From contig NZ_JBFJVE010000027.1 of the NCBI RefSeq assembly GCF_041624275.1, positions 1 to 20,456 on the forward strand: 20,456 nt of DNA, given 5' to 3'. Shown one piece after another: positions 1-6,427 of the stretch (position 1 is the stretch's first letter; every line of letters starts with the position of its first letter). The notes beneath the pieces are model-generated. The model searched no databases, had not been told where the DNA came from, and saw only the letters and a program-made list of their open reading frames with translations. This DNA comes from Shimia sp041624275 (GTDB lineage Bacteria > Pseudomonadota > Alphaproteobacteria > Rhodobacterales > Rhodobacteraceae). A program made the position numbers and the translations under genes.

Positions 1-767
1 GCGCGCACGCTGTCGCCGTTGACCAGGTGGCGCGCCCGGACGAGCAGTTCCGGGCGGCCGGCGCCGATATGGTCGTGGCGCTGATAGATGAACAGGCGGT
101 GATCGGGGCTGACCATCAGGTCGCCGGCATTGTTGAGGGTGCCGGCGGCGATGCGGATCGGGGCGAATTCGCCGGCCGCGCGCAGGGTCAGGTGGCCGAT
201 CCAGCGCAGCTCTTGCGGGCCGTCGTCGCGGGTCAGCACCCGGTCGCCGGCCTGCAGTTCCTCGACCGGGCGCAATTCGCCGGTGGCCAGGGTGATGCGG
301 GTGCCGCGTGAAAAGCTGACACAGGCCATCTGCGCCATGCGCCGGCGCGCCGCCGCGCGGTCGATGCCGACCAGCCTGTAGGGCAGCTTCTCGTTCAGCG
401 GCGCCAGCGGCGCGGCGTAGATCTGGGCGACATGGCCTTCGCCGTCGACCTCGACCAGCACCAGGATTTCCAGCGTTTCGCCGGTTGGCGGCATGATCGT
501 CAGCACGCTGTCGGCGACCAGCGCCGCCCCGGGGCGGCCCGCGGTGCTGTCTTCGGCGATCCGGTAGTGATCCTTTTCGCCGATTCCGACCGAGAGGCGC
601 TGCAGCGGTGCGCCATAGCCCAATTCATAGATGTCGTCGGGCACCAGTTCATCGGCAAAGGACAGCGTGTCGCCCATATTGGCGCCGTCGGTGACCCGCA
701 GGAGTTCGGCGCGGTAGACCGGCAGGCTCTGCGAGGGCAGCGAGGAGGCGGCGGCTGGGTTGGACAT
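1..767 (-). CDS. Hint (Hedgehog/intein) domain protein, 3' end beyond the window
   Basis: The reading frame runs leftward from ATG at 765-767 and leaves the window without a stop, so 255 residues are visible. The first ~145 residues are an acidic, mostly beta-rich region with no signal peptide. The Hint part begins at Cys149 (MACVSFSRGTRI), the position of the catalytic cysteine in Hint domains. It continues through RPVEELQAGDRVLTRDDG and reaches the second conserved block with His213 in LMVSPDHRLFI. This is the Hint_2-type arrangement common in Rhodobacteraceae, where many copies occur per genome, often in secreted proteins; their function is mostly unknown. Self-cleavage cannot be judged because the C-terminus is missing. 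Only a weak Shine-Dalgarno-like AGAGAA lies upstream of the ATG. The gene diverges from the SDR-like gene at 913. The domain call is firm; the biological role is not known. Confidence 0.85.
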   Translation of the reverse strand, partial: MSNPAAASSLPSQSLPVYRAELLRVTDGANMGDTLSFADELVPDDIYELGYGAPLQRLSVGIGEKDHYRIAEDSTAGRPGAALVADSVLTIMPPTGETLEILVLVEVDGEGHVAQIYAAPLAPLNEKLPYRLVGIDRAAARRRMAQMACVSFSRGTRITLATGELRPVEELQAGDRVLTRDDGPQELRWIGHLTLRAAGEFAPIRIAAGTLNNAGDLMVSPDHRLFIYQRHDHIGAGRPELLVRARHLVNGDSVR

Positions 768-912
768 GGGAACAGTTTCTCTGTGTGGCCTGCGGTGTTC
801 AAGTCCTGAAGCGCAAATGTGGCGCTTTGTGGCCCGGTGGCGGGCAATTTGCTGGCCTCGGAAAACAAAAAACGCTTTAGATGGTCGCGAGAAAACCAAA
901 GGGAGCGATGCG
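768..912. promoter_or_regulatory. Divergent intergenic region between Hint gene and SDR gene
   Basis: This 145-bp gap separates two divergent starts and must hold both promoters. It contains an exact 6-bp inverted repeat, AAGCGC at 809-814 and GCGCTT at 822-827, with a 7-nt centre, which could be an operator or a small hairpin. An A-rich stretch at about 882-900 precedes a purine-rich GGGAGCG (901-907), the likely ribosome-binding site of the plus-strand gene. I do not see convincing -35/-10 pairs. Confidence 0.35.
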
Positions 913-1692
913 ATGGATCTGGGGATCAGGGGCAAACGGGCGCTGGTATGCGCCTCTTCGAAGGGGCTGGGCCTGGGCTGCGCCGAGGCGCTGGCCGAGG
1001 CCGGGGTCGACCTGGTGATGAACGCGCGCGGCGCCGAGGCGCTGGAGGCGGCGGCCGAGGATCTGCGCAGGCGCTTTGGTGTCTCGGTTCAGACAGTGGC
1101 CGCCGACGTCACGACGCCCGAGGGCCAGGCGGCGGTGATCGCGGCGGCCGAGGGTGTCGACATCCTGGTCAACAACGCCGGCGGCCCGCCTCCGGGCATG
1201 TGGAGCGACTGGGAACGCGACGATTTCATCGCCGCGCTTGATGCCAACATGCTGACCCCGATCGCGCTGATCAAGGCGCTGGTGCCGCCGATGATCGAGC
1301 GCGGCTGGGGGCGGGTGGTCAATATCACCTCGCAGTCGGTCAAGGCGCCGATCGCGGTGCTGGGCCTGTCCAATTCGGCGCGCGCCGGGCTGACCGGCTA
1401 TGTCGCGGGCACGGCGCGCCAGGTGGCGCAATACGGGGTGACGATCAACAACCTTCTGCCCGGCAGCCATGACACCGACCGTATCGCCGCGCTTGATGCC
1501 GGGACCGCGAAGGCGGCGGGGATCAGCCCCGAAGAGGCCCGCGCCGCGCGTCAGGCGGGCATCCCGGCCGGGCGCGACGGCACGCGGCAGGAATTCGGCG
1601 CCACCTGTGCCTTCATGTGCTCGCAGCATGCCGGTTTCATGGTCGGGCAGAACATCCTGCTCGACGGTGGCAACGTCAACGCCACGCTCTAG
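913..1692 (+). CDS. SDR-family oxidoreductase-like protein (BKR-like, non-canonical catalytic residues)
   Basis: This 259-residue protein has a Rossmann-fold SDR architecture: a variant cofactor loop ASSKGLGLG (residues 14-22), NNAG at 87-90, structural Asn112, and catalytic Ser140 in NITSQS. The usual YxxxK is absent. The aligned segment reads LSNSA (152-156), so Tyr is replaced by Leu and Lys by Ala. From recalled domain descriptions this matches the atypical BKR_like_SDR_like subgroup (cd05344), often annotated as 3-oxoacyl-ACP reductase-like although it lacks the full tetrad. The substrate is unknown. ATG 913 is chosen because GGGAGCG lies just upstream and the SDR fold starts immediately; an in-frame start further left would add a tail overlapping the regulatory gap. 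The orphan ABC ATPase lies ~160 bp downstream on the same strand. Fold call firm, activity unproven. Confidence 0.85.
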   Translation: MDLGIRGKRALVCASSKGLGLGCAEALAEAGVDLVMNARGAEALEAAAEDLRRRFGVSVQTVAADVTTPEGQAAVIAAAEGVDILVNNAGGPPPGMWSDWERDDFIAALDANMLTPIALIKALVPPMIERGWGRVVNITSQSVKAPIAVLGLSNSARAGLTGYVAGTARQVAQYGVTINNLLPGSHDTDRIAALDAGTAKAAGISPEEARAARQAGIPAGRDGTRQEFGATCAFMCSQHAGFMVGQNILLDGGNVNATL

Positions 1693-1703
1693 CTGGGGCC
1701 GGG

Positions 1704-1730
1704 CCCCGGCAATCCCCGGCAATCCCCGGC
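1704..1730. repeat. Short 10-bp tandem repeat (2.7 copies)
   Basis: The unit CCCCGGCAAT occurs at 1704-1713 and 1714-1723, followed by a partial CCCCGGC at 1724-1730. It sits just after the stop codon of the SDR-like gene. The repeat arms with the preceding GGGGCC can fold into a GC-rich stem, but no T-run follows, so it is not a clear terminator. Confidence 0.7.
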
Positions 1731-1852
1731 CATGCCGGCTGGCCGCGCACTGCGGGCCCTTCCGTCGACCTGATCCCTTGCGGCGCCGACGGGGGGCTGG
1801 TATGGCTCGGGGAAAGTCGATGGTTTTCATCGGGCATTGGAACGAGGCCCAA

Positions 1853-2938
1853 GTGAACGCAATAGCTCCCCGATTGGAGATCAGGAACATCCGGCGCCGT
1901 TTCGGCGACCGCGAGGTGGTCAACGATGTGTCGCTGAGCATCGAACCGGGGCAGGTGACCTGCCTTCTGGGGCCCTCGGGCTGCGGCAAGTCGACGACGC
2001 TGCGGATGATCGCCGGGGTCGAGATGCAGGACAGCGGCGAGATCTACGTCGATGGCAAGCTGATCTGCGACACGGTGTTCCGCATCCCGCCGGAACGCCG
2101 CCAGATCGGGTTGATGTTTCAGGATTTCGCCCTGTTTCCGCATATGTCGGTGGCCGACAATGTCGCCTTTGGCCTGAAGGGCGCCAAGGAGGACAAGCGG
2201 GCCCGGGTCGAGGAACTGCTGGCCAAGGTCGGCCTGCTGTGGGCGATCGACAAGTTCCCGCATGTGCTGTCGGGCGGCGAACAGCAGCGGATCGCGCTGG
2301 CCCGCGCCCTGGCGCCGCGTCCGCGCATCATGCTGATGGACGAGCCGTTTTCGGGGCTCGACAACCGGCTGCGCGACGGCATTCGCGACGAGACGCTGGC
2401 GGTGCTGAAGGAAGAGGACACGGCGGTTCTCTTGGTCACCCACGAGCCGGAAGAGGCGATGCGCATGGCCGACGAGATCGCGCTGATGCGCGATGGGCGG
2501 ATCGTGCAGCGCGGCGCGCCCTACAACATCTACAACGCGCCGGTCGACAAGCCGGCGGTGGCCTTCTTCAGCGATATCAACGTGATTCGCGGCACCAGTC
2601 GCGGCGCCCTGACCGGAACCCCGTTCGGCGAGTTCCTGACCCCCGGTTTCGGCGACGGGCAGGAGGTCGAGATCGTGATCCGGCCGCAGCACCTGAAGCT
2701 GGATTTCGACCGCGGCGGACGCGGCCCGAACCCGACCGCCTCGGACGGTGTCGCGGCGCGCGGCGTGGTCGAGCGGGCGCGTTTCATCGGCAATGAAAGC
2801 CTGGTCGAGTTCCGCATGGATTACGACGGCTCGATGCTGAAGGCGATCGTGCCCAACGTGTTCCTGCCCAAGCCGGGCACGCCCCTGTGGCTGACCCTGC
2901 GCCGCGACCGCTGCTTCGTGTTCGCTGCCGGGCGCTGA
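1853..2938 (+). CDS. ABC transporter ATP-binding protein, iron(III)/FbpC type (orphan)
   Basis: The protein is a complete ABC ATPase. From the GTG start it has Walker A GPSGCGKST (40-48), Q-loop Gln90 in MFQDFALFPH, signature LSGGE (139-143), Walker B IMLMDE (159-164), and H-loop His197. A C-terminal TOBE/MOP-like region (about 275-361) has the segments EIVIRPQHL and VERARFIGNESLVEF. The motif IPPERRQIGLMFQ and the length match the FbpC/spermidine-putrescine importer class, which energises uptake of a periplasmic-binding-protein substrate such as ferric iron. No permease or binding protein is visible nearby, so its partner is unknown. GTG 1853 is preferred because GAGG (1844-1847) lies six bases upstream. 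In-frame ATGs at 1802 and 1820 are alternatives adding 17 or 11 residues. It converges on the WYL regulator 17 bp downstream. Confidence 0.85.
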   Translation: MNAIAPRLEIRNIRRRFGDREVVNDVSLSIEPGQVTCLLGPSGCGKSTTLRMIAGVEMQDSGEIYVDGKLICDTVFRIPPERRQIGLMFQDFALFPHMSVADNVAFGLKGAKEDKRARVEELLAKVGLLWAIDKFPHVLSGGEQQRIALARALAPRPRIMLMDEPFSGLDNRLRDGIRDETLAVLKEEDTAVLLVTHEPEEAMRMADEIALMRDGRIVQRGAPYNIYNAPVDKPAVAFFSDINVIRGTSRGALTGTPFGEFLTPGFGDGQEVEIVIRPQHLKLDFDRGGRGPNPTASDGVAARGVVERARFIGNESLVEFRMDYDGSMLKAIVPNVFLPKPGTPLWLTLRRDRCFVFAAGR

Positions 2939-2955
2939 GCGCGCCGCCGCCCGCC

Positions 2956-3615
2956 TCAGGGTGAGGCGACGTAATCCTCGATCCGCTTGCCGGGTTCGTC
3001 GACGAAGAGGCCGGGCAGGATGTCGATGCGGTCGATCTGATCGGCGCGCAGCATGGTGAAACCGCCGCTGGTGTCGCACCAGACGAGGCAGGTCCAGACC
3101 CGACCCCAGTAATCCAGCTTCAACGGGCGCACGTCGCGGGCGCTGCCGCCCTGCATGTGCAGCCGCAGTTTCTGGCGGTTGCGGATCGCGCCCCGCAGCG
3201 TGCCGAGATGGCGGAAGCCAAAGGCCGCATCGGCAAAGGGATAGACCGCGAAGCCGAAGGATTTCGGGGCGCCGTGGCGGTCCTCGGGCAGCACCGCGTC
3301 GATCTTGGCGCTGAGGCTTTCGGCGGCGGCCTTGAGGTCGGCCTCGGCGCCGTGGCCGACCGCGGCGAGGCCGAGGTGAAGCGCCTCGAGCTCGTCTTCG
3401 GTGAGGTTGAGCGGCGGCAGGGTGATGGCGGCGCGGGCCGAATAGCCGACGCCACGCTCGCCCTCGACCGGGATGCCGCTGGCCGCCAGCGTGTCCATGT
3501 CGCGATAGATGGTGCGCACCGAGACCCCGAGATCGCGGGCCATGTCCTCGGCCCGGTGCAGCGCGCCATCCTTCAGGATCTGGATCAGCGCATATAGCCG
3601 GTCTGACCGTTTCAT
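2956..3615 (-). CDS. YafY-type transcriptional regulator, HTH plus WYL domain
   Basis: This 219-residue cytoplasmic regulator has an N-terminal HTH_11/DeoR-like helix-turn-helix (about residues 5-58; ARDLGVSVRTIYRDMDTLAASG) and a C-terminal WYL ligand-sensing region (about 115-210). The WYL core reads YWGRVWTCLVWC; the canonical Trp-Tyr-Leu triplet is altered, with Trp174 kept but Thr175 in place of Tyr. Such proteins usually sense a small molecule or nucleic acid and control a neighbouring gene and themselves. GAGGAGA upstream of ATG 3615 is a strong Shine-Dalgarno sequence and settles the start. The gene diverges from tatA across 202 bp holding an array of TGACA motifs that could be its operator. 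Its physiological target is unknown. The family assignment is well supported. Confidence 0.88.
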   Translation of the reverse strand: MKRSDRLYALIQILKDGALHRAEDMARDLGVSVRTIYRDMDTLAASGIPVEGERGVGYSARAAITLPPLNLTEDELEALHLGLAAVGHGAEADLKAAAESLSAKIDAVLPEDRHGAPKSFGFAVYPFADAAFGFRHLGTLRGAIRNRQKLRLHMQGGSARDVRPLKLDYWGRVWTCLVWCDTSGGFTMLRADQIDRIDILPGLFVDEPGKRIEDYVASP

Positions 3616-3647
3616 GGGTGATTCTCCTCAGGTTCTGCGCCCATTAC

Positions 3648-3681
3648 TGACAAAAACCTGTCACCTGACAAGCTGTTGACA
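3648..3681. promoter_or_regulatory. TGACA/TGTCA motif array, candidate operator
   Basis: Four five-base motifs occur within 34 bp: TGACA at 3648-3652, its complement TGTCA at 3659-3663, TGACA at 3666-3670 and TGACA at 3677-3681. The first two form an inverted repeat with a 6-bp centre, and the second and third form one with a 2-bp centre. The last overlaps TTGACA (3676-3681), a consensus-like -35 hexamer facing tatA; no good -10 follows at 17 bp. The array begins 33 bp upstream of the regulator's ATG, so autoregulation is a reasonable inference. Confidence 0.45.
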
Positions 3682-3817
3682 AAAGCGGTGCAGAAAACCG
3701 CTCAAATTCCGGTGTCCGGGACGGTTTGCCGCTTTCCGTTCGCGGGCCGAGGCAGTAGGAAAGACGGGTGATTTTCCGGGCGCGGCGCGCTGCCGCCCCG
3801 ATGCAAGGAGACAGACA

Positions 3818-4033
3818 ATGTTGAACAATATAGGACTTCCCGGCCTGCTCTTGATCGCCGTCGTGGTGCTGGTGCTTTTCGGACGTGGCAAGATCTCGTC
3901 GCTGATGGGCGAAGTGGGCAAGGGCATCACCTCGTTCAAGAAGGGCATCAACGAAGGTCAGGCCGAGCTTGAGAAAGACGCCTCGGAACTGGCCAAGGAC
4001 GTGACCCCGGAAAACGAAAAAGACAAAAGCTGA
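3818..4033 (+). CDS. tatA: Twin-arginine translocase subunit TatA
   Basis: TatA forms the size-variable pore of the twin-arginine pathway, exporting folded proteins across the inner membrane. The 71-residue product has one N-terminal membrane helix (about residues 5-20), the hinge FGRGK (21-25), an amphipathic helix (about 26-42; SSLMGEVGKGITSFKKGI), and a charged tail rich in Glu and Lys. This is the normal TatA size and layout. AAGGAGA nine bases before ATG 3818 is a strong ribosome-binding site. The gene is first in a tatABC operon: the stop is 17 bp before tatB, and tatB and tatC overlap. The upstream region is shared with a divergent WYL regulator, but whether that protein controls tat expression is not shown. 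Confidence 0.95.
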   Translation: MLNNIGLPGLLLIAVVVLVLFGRGKISSLMGEVGKGITSFKKGINEGQAELEKDASELAKDVTPENEKDKS

Positions 4034-4050
4034 TCTGGAGCTGAGCACGC

Positions 4051-4557
4051 ATGTTTGATCTGGGTTGGACCGAGCTTCTGGTGATCGGCGTTGTGGCGCT
4101 GATCGTCGTGGGGCCCAAGGACTTGCCGGTCCTGTTCCGGCAGGTCGGCCGTTTCGTCGGCAAGGCCAAGGGCATGGCGCGGGAGTTTTCCTCGGCCATG
4201 AACCAGGCCGCTGACCAGTCCGGCGTGGGCGATGTGGCCGACAGCTTCAAGAAGGCCACGGACGGGATCCAGAAAGTGTCCAACCCGGTCAAGGCGACAG
4301 CCGATTCGGCACGCAATGCCCTGAAGTCGGTGACCGATCTCGGCATCGATCCGACCAGCACCACCGGCAAGCTGGCCAAGGACCGGGCAGAGAATGCCGC
4401 CAAGATCCGCGAGGCCAGTGCCAAAAAGGCTCAGGAGCGCCTTGACGCCGAGGCCAAGGCCGCCGAGGCGGCCGCTGCCGAAGCCAAGGCGCGGGCCGAA
4501 GCGGCGCGGGCCGCGTCCGAGCCCAAAGAGACGGACCAGAGCGAGGACAAGGCATGA
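4051..4557 (+). CDS. tatB: Twin-arginine translocase subunit TatB
   Basis: TatB pairs with TatC in the receptor complex that recognises twin-arginine signal peptides. The 168-residue product begins MFDLGWTELLVIGVVALIVVGPKDLP, with the conserved Glu8 in the single membrane helix and the Gly21-Pro22 hinge before an amphipathic helix (about 27-50). The remainder is a long soluble region with an Ala/Glu/Lys-rich probable coiled coil at about 115-160. GGAG at 4037-4040 serves as ribosome-binding site. The TGA stop overlaps the ATG of tatC by four bases (ATGA), typical of translational coupling within the operon. TatB rather than a second TatA is supported by the GPKDLP motif, the longer length, and the position between tatA and tatC. 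Confidence 0.95.
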   Translation: MFDLGWTELLVIGVVALIVVGPKDLPVLFRQVGRFVGKAKGMAREFSSAMNQAADQSGVGDVADSFKKATDGIQKVSNPVKATADSARNALKSVTDLGIDPTSTTGKLAKDRAENAAKIREASAKKAQERLDAEAKAAEAAAAEAKARAEAARAASEPKETDQSEDKA

Positions 4558-5438
4558 GCAGCCGTGACGAGATCGACGACAGCTCGGCACCGCTGATCGA
4601 GCATCTGGCCGAACTGCGCAGCCGCCTGATCCGCTCGGTGATCGCCTTCCTGATCGGCATGGTGATCTGTTTCACCGTGGCGACGCCGATCTTCAACTTC
4701 CTGACCAGCCCCCTGTGTTCGGTTCTGGCCGAGCGCGGGCAGGACTGCGGCCTGATCTTCATCAGCCCGCAGGAAGGTTTCTTCGTCGCCATCAAGGTGT
4801 CACTTCTGGGCGGCTTTATCCTGTCCTTTCCCTATATCGCCGGGCAAATGTGGCGTTTCGTGGCGCCGGGGCTCTACAAGAACGAACGCGGCGCCTTCCT
4901 GCCGTTCCTGATCGCGTCGCCCTTCATGTTCATGCTGGGCGCCTCTTTCGCCTTTTTCGTCGTCACCCCGCTGGCCTATGATTTCTTCCTTGGCTTCCAG
5001 CAGTTCGGCAGCGAAGGCGAGGCGGTGACCGGCGACGGGATGAACGCGGCGCCGCTGAGCGTGGTGTTCCAGGGCTCGGCGCAGGAATACCTCAACCTGA
5101 CGATCAAGTTCATCGTCGCCTTCGGGCTCTGCTTCCAGCTGCCGGTGCTGCTGACGCTGATGGGCAAGGCCGGTCTGGTCAGCGCCGAGGGGCTGGGGTC
5201 GGTGCGCAAATATGCCGTGGTGGCGATTCTGGTGCTGGCGGCTCTGGTGACGCCGCCCGATGTCATCACCCAGGTGATCCTGTTCGTCGTGGTCTATGGT
5301 CTTTACGAGCTGTCGATCTTCCTGGTGCGACGGGTCGAAGCCAAGCGCGAAGAGCAATTGCGCGCCGACGGCTATTACGACGATGAAGAGGCGGCCGACG
5401 AGGCGCTGAAGGAAGAGGCCGGAAAGGCCGGCGACTAG
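4554..5438 (+). CDS. tatC: Sec-independent protein translocase subunit TatC
   Basis: TatC is the polytopic core of the Tat receptor and binds the twin-arginine signal directly. The 294-residue protein has the hallmark HLAELRSRL (17-25) at the start of the first membrane helix. It also has the conserved stretch ending FPYIAGQMWRFVAPGLYKNER, and six hydrophobic segments ending near ELSIFLVRR. A hydrophilic, acidic C-terminal tail (about 262-294; DDEEAADEALKEEAGK) extends into the cytoplasm. A periplasmic loop of about 40 residues (GSEGEAVTGDGMNAAPLSVV) is somewhat long, as seen in other alphaproteobacteria. The start overlaps the tatB stop, and a strong hairpin terminator lies 28 bp past the stop, so tatABC appears to be a complete transcription unit. 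Confidence 0.96.
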   Translation: MSSRDEIDDSSAPLIEHLAELRSRLIRSVIAFLIGMVICFTVATPIFNFLTSPLCSVLAERGQDCGLIFISPQEGFFVAIKVSLLGGFILSFPYIAGQMWRFVAPGLYKNERGAFLPFLIASPFMFMLGASFAFFVVTPLAYDFFLGFQQFGSEGEAVTGDGMNAAPLSVVFQGSAQEYLNLTIKFIVAFGLCFQLPVLLTLMGKAGLVSAEGLGSVRKYAVVAILVLAALVTPPDVITQVILFVVVYGLYELSIFLVRRVEAKREEQLRADGYYDDEEAADEALKEEAGKAGD

Positions 5439-5465
5439 ACGCGCCGACGGCAGTCGGAACCACCG

Positions 5466-5495
5466 ACGCGCCGGGGCTGCCCCGGCGCGTTTTGC
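5466..5495 (+). terminator. Rho-independent terminator of the tatABC operon
   Basis: An 11-bp perfect stem (5466-5476 with 5480-5490) is capped by a CTG triloop and runs straight into TTTT. It lies 28 bp after the tatC stop and 81 bp before the next gene, which is the expected place for an operon terminator. Confidence 0.92.
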
Positions 5496-5575
5496 GTTTC
5501 GGCGGCGTTGAGCCCGGGCTTGTCGTCCCCTGCCGAACATGGTTTCTAGGCGGCAAAGGCTGAGGGAGACCCGAG

Positions 5576-6418
5576 ATGGATGACAGGACGCTGACCCGTA
5601 TTGCCGAGGCGCTTGAGCGCATGTCTCCGGCCCCGCTGGCGCCGCCGGATTTCGCCGCCGCCGAGGCTTTCGTGTGGCATGTCGACCCGGACCGGCTGGA
5701 GCCGGTGGCGCAGGTCAACCGGGTCGATCTGTCACTGCTGGTCGGCGTCGACCGCTCGCGCGACACGCTGCTTGAAAACACGCTGCAATTCGCCCGTGGC
5801 CTGCCGGCCAACAACGCCCTTCTCTGGGGCGCGCGCGGGATGGGCAAATCCTCGCTGGTCAAGGCGATCCACGCCGAGGTGCTGCAACAGGGCCTGCCGC
5901 TGAAGATCGTCGAGCTGCAACGCGAGGACCTGCCCAGCGTGGCGCGTCTGCTCAACCTCTTGCGCGACCGCAAAGAGCGTTTCCTGCTGTTCTGCGACGA
6001 TCTTTCCTTCAGCCATGACGACCAGCACTACAAATCGCTGAAGGCGGTTCTCGACGGCGGTATCGAGGGGCGGCCCGAGAACGTGGTTTTCTATGCCACC
6101 TCGAACCGGCGCCACCTGATGCCGCGCGACATGATCGAGAACGAGCGCTCGAGCGCCATCAACCCCAGCGAGGCGGTCGAGGAAAAGGTCTCGCTGTCGG
6201 ACCGTTTCGGGCTGTGGCTGGGTTTCCACCCCTGTTCGCAGGACGAATACCTCGAGATGATCCGGGGGTATTGCGCCGCCTATGCGGTCGAGATCGCACC
6301 CGAGGTGCTCAGGGCCGAGGCGATCGAGTGGCAGGCGACGCGCGGGGCGCGCTCGGGGCGGGTGGCCTGGCAGTATTTCACCGACCTCGCCGGGCGGCGC
6401 GGCATGACGCTGGGCTGA
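5576..6418 (+). CDS. DUF815-family AAA+ ATPase
   Basis: This 280-residue cytoplasmic P-loop protein belongs to the DUF815 family (PF05673). It has Walker A GARGMGKSS (85-93), Walker B FLLFCDD (136-142), a sensor-1-like YATSNRRHL (about 172-180), and an arginine-rich segment PRDMIENE after it. The N-terminal ~50 residues carry the short VDLSLLVGVDRSRDTLLENT lead-in typical of the family. The biochemical role is unproven; members are widespread and often described only as predicted ATPases. AGGGAG (5563-5568) supports ATG 5576. It follows the tat terminator and ends 9 bp from the convergent nlpD stop. In this gene order it lies between tatABC and surE-pcm-nlpD, but a functional tie is inference only. 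Confidence 0.85.
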   Translation: MDDRTLTRIAEALERMSPAPLAPPDFAAAEAFVWHVDPDRLEPVAQVNRVDLSLLVGVDRSRDTLLENTLQFARGLPANNALLWGARGMGKSSLVKAIHAEVLQQGLPLKIVELQREDLPSVARLLNLLRDRKERFLLFCDDLSFSHDDQHYKSLKAVLDGGIEGRPENVVFYATSNRRHLMPRDMIENERSSAINPSEAVEEKVSLSDRFGLWLGFHPCSQDEYLEMIRGYCAAYAVEIAPEVLRAEAIEWQATRGARSGRVAWQYFTDLAGRRGMTLG

Positions 6419-6427
6419 GCCGCGCCC

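Noticed and set aside
500..868. Minus-strand open frame overlapping the Hint gene start
   Set aside because: It is out of frame with the Hint-domain protein, whose conserved Cys and His blocks identify the true frame; the alternative has no recognisable motif.
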